From Bryobacterales bacterium (lineage in GTDB: Bacteria > Acidobacteriota > Terriglobia > Bryobacterales > UBA6623), in assembly GCA_022826925.1 (NCBI GenBank), contig JAJDTX010000105.1, positions 62,001 to 126,000 on the forward strand: 64,000 bases of DNA. The letters run 5' to 3'. Positions 59,461-64,000 of this stretch are shown here, piece after piece. The notes beneath the pieces are model-generated. The model searched no databases. It saw only the letters and a program-made list of their open reading frames with translations, and was not told where the DNA came from. Position numbers and translations under genes: made by a program. Position 1 is the first letter of the stretch. Each line of letters opens with the position of its first letter.

Positions 59461-61452
59461 GCGGACCTCGGCGGCGAATTCGTTGACTTCCTCATCGGTC
59501 AGGCTCTCGTCCAAGCGTTGCCACCACGCTCGCAAGAGCAGGCTATAGCTGCCTTCGGGCACGTTCTTGCCCCGGAACACCTCCACGGGCTCCACGCCGT
59601 CCAGGTCAGGCATCTCGCCGACCGCCTCGGTGATGCTTGCGAAGTCTACGGCGTCCGGCACGAGCAATGAGAAGTCGCGGCTCACGGCCGGAACCCTGGC
59701 CAGCTTCCGATGGGTGGGTCGGCGCAAGCCCCTGCCGTACACCTTGTCGAGAAAGATCTCGGCCACCCAGACCGGTTGGCGAATCTTGCGCTCGCGGGCA
59801 AGTTCAGGGTCGAGTTCGCCGAACCAAGCCAACACGTCGCCTTCGGACGTCAGTCCGGCAGCATGCTTCTTGCGGTAGTAAGACGGCACGCCCTTGGTCA
59901 CGATGCTGGGGGCATCCGGCACGAACGGTGCCAGCAGGGCCGCGACATCTGCCTTGACGTCGTAAAAGCCGACCTCGCGAGCGGGCTCGGCCCAGGATGC
60001 TTGGCGGGCCGTGCCGCTCGCACCCAGGGTCAGCACGCTGGGCTCTTCGTAGCTGGCCTCCGACCGCCGGTAGACGCGGCCGAACTCGGCCAGCCGCACG
60101 AAGGGCTGATTGCGGCGCAGGTTCCATTCCAGGGCCCGCACCATCGTCGGAACCGCGCTGTTGCGCATGACGTCCCAGAGCTGCGAGAGCGGGTTGCGGA
60201 GGCTGACCGGATCGCCCGACCCGAAGCGTTCGGCTTCGTCCGAGGAGATGAACGCGAAGCCGATCGTCTCGTCGTAGCCGAGTCCCCGCACCGCCGCGCG
60301 CATGCGGGCGTCCTCTGCCGCTAGCGGAGTTAGCTCGGGTGCCGCCCCCAGCGACGGCAATGTGGCCGGGATGTTGGCGAAGCCGTGGATCCGCGCCACT
60401 TCTTCGACTAGATCGATCCCGCGCTCCACGTCCAGGCGATGGCTCACGGCCGGGACGGACCATCCCGAGCTGTCTGAGGACGGCTCGAACCCCAGCGCTG
60501 ACAAGATCCCTTCCACTTCCGCATCGTCCAGTTGGATTCCGAGGTGCCTGCGAATGTCGGCGCGCTCGAGCCTGATCGGGCTCAGTCCCGGCTGCTGCGG
60601 AAAGCAGTCGACCTGTCCGGGCAAGACCTGCCCGGGCCCTGTCCGGGCCAGCAGGGCCGCTATGCGATCGGCGGCCTGCGGCGCCGCGTTCCAATCGGCG
60701 CCGCGTTCGAAGCGATGGGACGCCTCGGTGAACAGCTTGAAGCGGCGCGCGGCGTTCCGGATCACGCTGGGCCGGAACCAGGCCGCTTCCAGCAGCACGT
60801 TGCGCGTCTCGGCCGTGATCTCGGTCGCCTGTCCGCCCATTACCCCGGCCAGCGCGACCGGCCTTTCCGCGTCGCAGATCGCCAGGTGCCCGCCTGTCAG
60901 ATCTCGGTCCTCGCCGTCTAGGGTTACGAGCTTCTCCCCGTTGCGAGCACGGCGGACGACGATGGCCGCGCCTGCGAGCCTGTCCAGGTCGAAGGCGTGC
61001 GTGGGCTGGCCGATTTCCAGCAGGACGTAGTTGGTCAGGTCCGCCAGATTGTTGATCGAGCGGATTCCGCACAGCTCGAGCCGGCGGCGCATCCAGTCGG
61101 GCGATGGACGCACCTCCACCTCGGTGAACACCCGCCCCACGTAGCGGACGCACGCGTCGGGAGCTTGGATCTCCACGCTTGCCTTGGAGGCTGCGGGCGG
61201 GCCGGATTCGGCGCAGGCCGTGGAAGGCGCTCGCAGGGGGCGGCGGTAGATCGCAGCCACCTCGCGCGCCATGCCGAGGTGGTTCATCGCGTCCGGGCGG
61301 TTGCTGGTGATGTCGAACTCGAAGACGGTCTCGCCGGCCTCGCTCTCGACGGCGTCGACGGCCATGCCCGCCATCGTGAGCGCGTCGGCGAGTTCGCGCG
61401 GAGACTCCTTGATCTCCACGAAGTCTTCCAGCCAGCTGAGCAGGATGCGCAT
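59419..61452 (-). CDS. pheT: Phenylalanine--tRNA ligase beta subunit, lacking the N-terminal tRNA-binding (EMAP) domain
   Basis: A 677-residue PheT, against about 790 in most bacteria. After LTMAGMAVDAVESEAG the sequence goes straight to ETVFEFDITSNRPDAMNHLGMAREV; other PheT proteins have about 110 residues of EMAP-II-like OB fold between these blocks. The rest is complete: the B3/B4 editing domain (RSINNLADLTNYVLLEIGQPTHAFDLD, LAGVMGGQ), B5, the catalytic-like core and the C-terminal anticodon-binding FDX-ACB domain (ARVPAVSRDFSLLV). Its ATG directly follows the pheS stop. Charging and editing of tRNA-Phe should remain. Confidence 0.93.
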   Translation of the reverse strand: MRILLSWLEDFVEIKESPRELADALTMAGMAVDAVESEAGETVFEFDITSNRPDAMNHLGMAREVAAIYRRPLRAPSTACAESGPPAASKASVEIQAPDACVRYVGRVFTEVEVRPSPDWMRRRLELCGIRSINNLADLTNYVLLEIGQPTHAFDLDRLAGAAIVVRRARNGEKLVTLDGEDRDLTGGHLAICDAERPVALAGVMGGQATEITAETRNVLLEAAWFRPSVIRNAARRFKLFTEASHRFERGADWNAAPQAADRIAALLARTGPGQVLPGQVDCFPQQPGLSPIRLERADIRRHLGIQLDDAEVEGILSALGFEPSSDSSGWSVPAVSHRLDVERGIDLVEEVARIHGFANIPATLPSLGAAPELTPLAAEDARMRAAVRGLGYDETIGFAFISSDEAERFGSGDPVSLRNPLSQLWDVMRNSAVPTMVRALEWNLRRNQPFVRLAEFGRVYRRSEASYEEPSVLTLGASGTARQASWAEPAREVGFYDVKADVAALLAPFVPDAPSIVTKGVPSYYRKKHAAGLTSEGDVLAWFGELDPELARERKIRQPVWVAEIFLDKVYGRGLRRPTHRKLARVPAVSRDFSLLVPDAVDFASITEAVGEMPDLDGVEPVEVFRGKNVPEGSYSLLLRAWWQRLDESLTDEEVNEFAAEVRSRLQSRLGIATRT

Positions 61453-62532
61453 CTATCGAAACTGCCTCAGGAAGCGGGCATCGCCCTGGTACATCAGCAG
61501 GATGTCGTCGATGCTGTACTTCAGCATCGCGAAGCGGTCCAGGCCGAAACCCGCCGCGAATCCTTGGTAGCGCTGTGGATCGAGTCCGGCATTGCGCAGC
61601 ACGTTCGGGTCGATCATCCCGCAGCCCAAGACCTCGATGAAGCCGGTCTGCTTGCAAATGCGGCACTTGCCGTCCGAGCAGAACGGGCAGGTGATGTCGA
61701 CCTCCGCGCTGGGCTCGGTAAACGGAAAGAAGCTCGGCCGGAAGCGGGCCTGTGTCCGAGGGCCGAAGAAGCAGCGCACGAAGTGCTCCAAGGTGCCCTT
61801 GAGGTCGCCGAACGTAATGCCCTCGTCCACGGCGAACATTTCCAGCTGGTGGAACATCGGGCTGTGGGTGGCGTCCGGCGTGTCGTTGCGGTAGACCTTG
61901 CCGTGCACCACGTACCGCAATGGCGGGCTCTTGGACTCCATGATGCGGATCTGGCACGGCGACGTGTGCGTCCTCAGCAGGGCTCCGTCCTTGAGAAAGA
62001 GGGTGTCCATCTCGTCCACCGCTGGGTGGTCCGGCGGGAAGTTGAGCGCCTCGAAGTTGTAGAAGAACGTCTCGATCTCCGGTCCCTCCGCCACGGTGTA
62101 GCCAAGCGGGCGGAAGATATCCAAGACCTCCTCCAAAGCCAGGCGAACGGGGTGGACGGCGCCGCGGGCGCGTTCCGGCCCCGGCAGGGTCGCGTCCAAG
62201 TCCGGCTCGGCCTGGGCCTGCTCTTGGACCGCGGCTTCGGCGACCGCCTTGACAGCGGCCTCGAGGTCGCGGCGCAGCAGGTTCTGGAGCTTGCCCACTA
62301 CCGGCTTGAGCTCGCGCGGGGCGGCCTTGAGCCAGTGATCGTTGGTGGCCGAGAGCAGGCCGCTGCGGCGTCCCAGCCAGCGGTCCCGCAGGGCCTGCCC
62401 CTGTTGCGGGGTCGACGCCTTGCTGCGTTCCTGCTCGAAGGCGGCGCGCAGCTCTTCGTAGAGTAGCTCGGGGTCCTCGCCCTCGCGGATCAACTCGTCG
62501 ATCGGCCGACCCGTCTTGTGTTCGATCGACAC
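61453..62532 (-). CDS. pheS: Phenylalanine--tRNA ligase alpha subunit
   Basis: About 359 residues from GTG 62532, 34 nt after rplT. N-terminal coiled-coil arm (LYEELRAAFEQERSKA), then class II motifs: motif 1 near HPVRLALEEVLDIFRPLGY, motif 2 in RTHTSPCQIRIM with KVYRNDTPDATHSPMFHQLE, and motif 3 in AAGFGLDRFAMLKYSIDDI. A CPFCSDGKCRIC pair of CxxC units may bind zinc. No strong ribosome site precedes the GTG, so it may rely on coupling to rplT. pheT follows immediately. Confidence 0.94.
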   Translation of the reverse strand: MSIEHKTGRPIDELIREGEDPELLYEELRAAFEQERSKASTPQQGQALRDRWLGRRSGLLSATNDHWLKAAPRELKPVVGKLQNLLRRDLEAAVKAVAEAAVQEQAQAEPDLDATLPGPERARGAVHPVRLALEEVLDIFRPLGYTVAEGPEIETFFYNFEALNFPPDHPAVDEMDTLFLKDGALLRTHTSPCQIRIMESKSPPLRYVVHGKVYRNDTPDATHSPMFHQLEMFAVDEGITFGDLKGTLEHFVRCFFGPRTQARFRPSFFPFTEPSAEVDITCPFCSDGKCRICKQTGFIEVLGCGMIDPNVLRNAGLDPQRYQGFAAGFGLDRFAMLKYSIDDILLMYQGDARFLRQFR

Positions 62533-62566
62533 GGTAGCTTGCGCTGGCGGGATCCGCGTGTCGACG

Positions 62567-62944
62567 CTAGGCGCTCGCAGTCGGCTGCTCGGCGAGGGCC
62601 GCCTTGGCCTTGGCGACGAGCTGCCCGAAGCCCTCGGGGTCGCGCACGGCGATGTCGGCCAGCATCTTGCGGTTGAGGTCGATACCGGCGTCCTTGAGAC
62701 CGCGGATGAACGTACTGTAGTTGATATCGTTGGCACGGGCGGCCGCGCTGATCCGCGTGATCCACAGCGCACGGAAGTCGCGCTTCTTCAGCCTGCGGCC
62801 GATGTACGCGAACTGGTCGGCACGGTTGACCGCTTCGCGGGCGTAGCGGTGAAGCTTGCTCTTGCCGAGGAAATAGCCCTTGGCCTTTGCCAGTACGCGC
62901 TTGCGCTTCTGGGCACGGCGGGTGCCTCGCTTGACTCTTGCCAC
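62567..62944 (-). CDS. rplT: 50S ribosomal protein L20
   Basis: A 125-residue L20. The sequence [34 protein letters not shown] with [18 protein letters not shown] and [14 protein letters not shown] is unmistakable; the C-terminal tail is a few residues longer than usual. L20 binds 23S rRNA early in assembly and in many bacteria represses the infC-rpmI-rplT mRNA. It starts 71 bp after rpmI. Confidence 0.97.
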   Translation of the reverse strand: MARVKRGTRRAQKRKRVLAKAKGYFLGKSKLHRYAREAVNRADQFAYIGRRLKKRDFRALWITRISAAARANDINYSTFIRGLKDAGIDLNRKMLADIAVRDPEGFGQLVAKAKAALAEQPTASA

Positions 62945-63015
62945 GATTTCCTCCTGAGGGCCGCCGCGAGGACGGTCCCGATACGTTGCTCTGACCTAGC
63001 TGGCGCTCGCAATAC

Positions 63016-63210
63016 CTACGTGGAGATCATTCTGCGCACGGACTTCTCAAAGGCCGAGCTGACCATGGTGCCCTTGCGGAGGCGGCGCTTCCGCTTGCGG
63101 GTCTTCTTGGTCAGGATGTGATTCATGCTGGCATGCCTGCGCCTGACCTTGCCCGTGCCGGTCAGTTTGAAGCGTTTCGCTGCACCGCGATGTGTCTTGA
63201 GTTTGGGCAC
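63016..63210 (-). CDS. rpmI: 50S ribosomal protein L35
   Basis: A 64-residue L35 beginning [26 protein letters not shown] and containing [17 protein letters not shown]. First gene of rpmI-rplT-pheS-pheT. infC, which usually comes before rpmI, is absent; the upstream gene on this strand is a DUF885 protein. Confidence 0.95.
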   Translation of the reverse strand: MPKLKTHRGAAKRFKLTGTGKVRRRHASMNHILTKKTRKRKRRLRKGTMVSSAFEKSVRRMIST

Positions 63211-63293
63211 GGTTAGTCTCCCCGGAGGCGCTGCCTGCTACCGCGGCCTTGCTCTTCGAGGTCGGCTGCCCGGCGTGGCCGCGCGGTCTAGGC

Positions 63294-63314
63294 GTGAGGG
63301 CCTGACGCCCTCAC
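63294..63314 (-). promoter_or_regulatory. Perfect 8-bp hairpin in the rpmI leader
   Basis: GTGAGGGC-CTGAC-GCCCTCAC on the plus strand is a perfect stem of 8 bp with a 5-nt loop. It lies about 85 nt before the rpmI start and just downstream of a possible -10 (CATAAT, minus strand, 63326-63321), so it would be at the 5' end of the ribosomal mRNA. It could stabilise the transcript or take part in L20 feedback. Confidence 0.5.
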
Positions 63315-63335
63315 CTTCCTATTATGCACGAAAGT

Positions 63336-63363
63336 GACGGCGCGACAGGGCGCGCGCGCCGTC
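63336..63363 (-). terminator. Stem-loop after the DUF885 gene
   Basis: GACGGCGCG and CGCGCCGTC form a 9-bp stem around a 10-nt loop, starting about 10 bp after the stop codon of the DUF885 gene. On the minus strand it is followed by ACTTTC only, so the U-run is weak. A terminator or mRNA end-protecting structure is likely. Confidence 0.55.
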
Positions 63364-63373
63364 GCTTCGCGCC

Positions 63374-64000
63374 CTATTCCTCCTCGCCATCGAGCGACAG
63401 CCTGCCCTTGGCCTCGCTGACGGCGTAAGAGAACTCCACCAGCGGCATCGAGCCGGCCCTGAGGGCCTTGCCGTGAAAGGAGGTCAGGCTGAAGTCCTGG
63501 GTGGTCTCCTGGTAGTGGGCTCGCAGCAACTGCCAGTTCTTCCAGCCAAAGTAGGCGGTTGCAGCCTGCGCCGGGTTCACTTCCAGCGAACGGAGCAGCG
63601 CACGGGCGGCGCTGCTTTCCATGTAGGATCGCCGCGTGAGGAACTCCTGCGCGTCGTCCATGGTCAGGTCCTTGGCGTGCAATTGGATGTCGACCAGGGC
63701 CGCGGCGATGGTCTGCAGCTTGTACTTGCGCCAGATGAAGTCGACGTCGCCGGTGTAGTGGGTCCCGACCGTGGTCTCGGTGATGTAGATCGGCCAGCCG
63801 TGGATGAATCCCGGCAGGGGCTCCACCATGTGTGTCAGCTTGTCCTGGTCGCTTTCCATGTCCGAGGCGAGCGAGCCGATCAAGGCGTAGCCGGGGATCC
63901 CGTAGCGCATGGCCAGCAGCTTGAGCTGGTAGATGTTGTTGGTAGTCAGGCGCGAGCGCAGCTCGGCCCGGGACGCGTCGGCCGGCGCGGGGGTGAGCCA
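63374..64000 (-). CDS. DUF885 family protein, C-terminal part (5' end outside the window)
   Basis: The frame is open to the window edge; about 208 residues are visible. The C-terminal blocks fit DUF885 (YKLQTIAAALVDIQLHAKDLTMDDAQEFL, LEVNPAQAATAYFGWKNWQLLR). In typical members, HEAxPGHxLQ and EGWAxYAEE carry the presumed metal-binding residues. The corresponding segments here are MRYGIPGYALIGS and HGWPIYITE, so the His-Glu and second His are lost. It may be a non-catalytic relative. The N-terminal half, including any signal peptide, is not seen. Confidence 0.75.
   Translation of the reverse strand, partial: WLTPAPADASRAELRSRLTTNNIYQLKLLAMRYGIPGYALIGSLASDMESDQDKLTHMVEPLPGFIHGWPIYITETTVGTHYTGDVDFIWRKYKLQTIAAALVDIQLHAKDLTMDDAQEFLTRRSYMESSAARALLRSLEVNPAQAATAYFGWKNWQLLRAHYQETTQDFSLTSFHGKALRAGSMPLVEFSYAVSEAKGRLSLDGEEE

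Noticed and set aside
59804-61957. 717-codon minus-strand frame over pheT and pheS
   Set aside because: Out-of-frame shadow; pheT and pheS occupy this DNA in their own frames.
60997-62466. 489-codon plus-strand frame opposite pheS/pheT
   Set aside because: Antisense shadow with no recognisable domain.

Overview
The window is G+C-rich chromosomal DNA from a Gram-negative (diderm) bacterium: it carries lpxB and a heptosyltransferase-like gene for lipid A and LPS core. Repeated ECF sigma/membrane anti-sigma modules (one with a DUF4252 protein), many secreted amidohydrolases and peptidases, an HspR-type repressor beside dnaJ and dnaK, and several genes without a leader suggest Acidobacteriota, perhaps a Bryobacterales/Solibacter-like lineage. 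That placement is inference from gene style. No rRNA or tRNA gene, CRISPR array, prophage or intact insertion sequence was recognised. Genes are dense and mostly housekeeping.

Layout. 0-1.4 kb: two antitoxin genes, each followed by a VapC-like PIN toxin broken by a stop codon. 1.4-9.6 kb: uvrC, a lone ABC ATPase, a secreted astacin-like protease with InlB-type repeats, a HupE/UreJ-like membrane protein and a beta-propeller lipoprotein. 10-11.6 kb: ECF sigma, membrane anti-sigma and DUF4252 protein. 11.6-18.6 kb: M16 peptidase, guaB, copper ATPase. 19-21.8 kb: aroF with rfbC and rfbB. 22.2-23.6 kb: a DUF234-type ATPase behind a strong promoter in an A+T-rich patch. 23.7-27.2 kb: an operon of an intact amidohydrolase, a paralogue without metal ligands, and a 2-hydroxyacid dehydrogenase. 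27.3-34 kb: heptosyltransferase, truB, a third antitoxin with a toxin remnant, TSUP permease, di-haem peroxidase, M2 peptidase. 34-39.7 kb: mnmA, a second sigma/anti-sigma cluster with DUF4097 and PDZ proteins, recO. 39.8-46.7 kb: sulfatase, SDR, an unrecognised protein with an RG-rich tail, and two sodium-coupled transporters. 46.8-50.5 kb: dnaK-dnaJ-hspR behind a HAIR-like operator. 50.5-56.5 kb: thiE, YdeI-like protein, a CysO/MoaD-MoeB-rhodanese fusion, an M1-like protein without zinc ligands fused to TPRs, lpxB. 56.9-64 kb: SDR, membrane glycosyltransferase, rpmI-rplT-pheS-pheT, and the end of a DUF885 protein.

Three themes stand out. (1) All three type II antitoxin genes look intact while all three partner toxins are broken. 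(2) A TAGAAT/TATAAT-like -10 hexamer lies 5-10 nt before the start codon of at least seven genes, so leaderless mRNAs seem common. (3) Three proteins of hydrolase families (amidohydrolase, M1, DUF885) have lost the residues that normally bind metal or catalyse.
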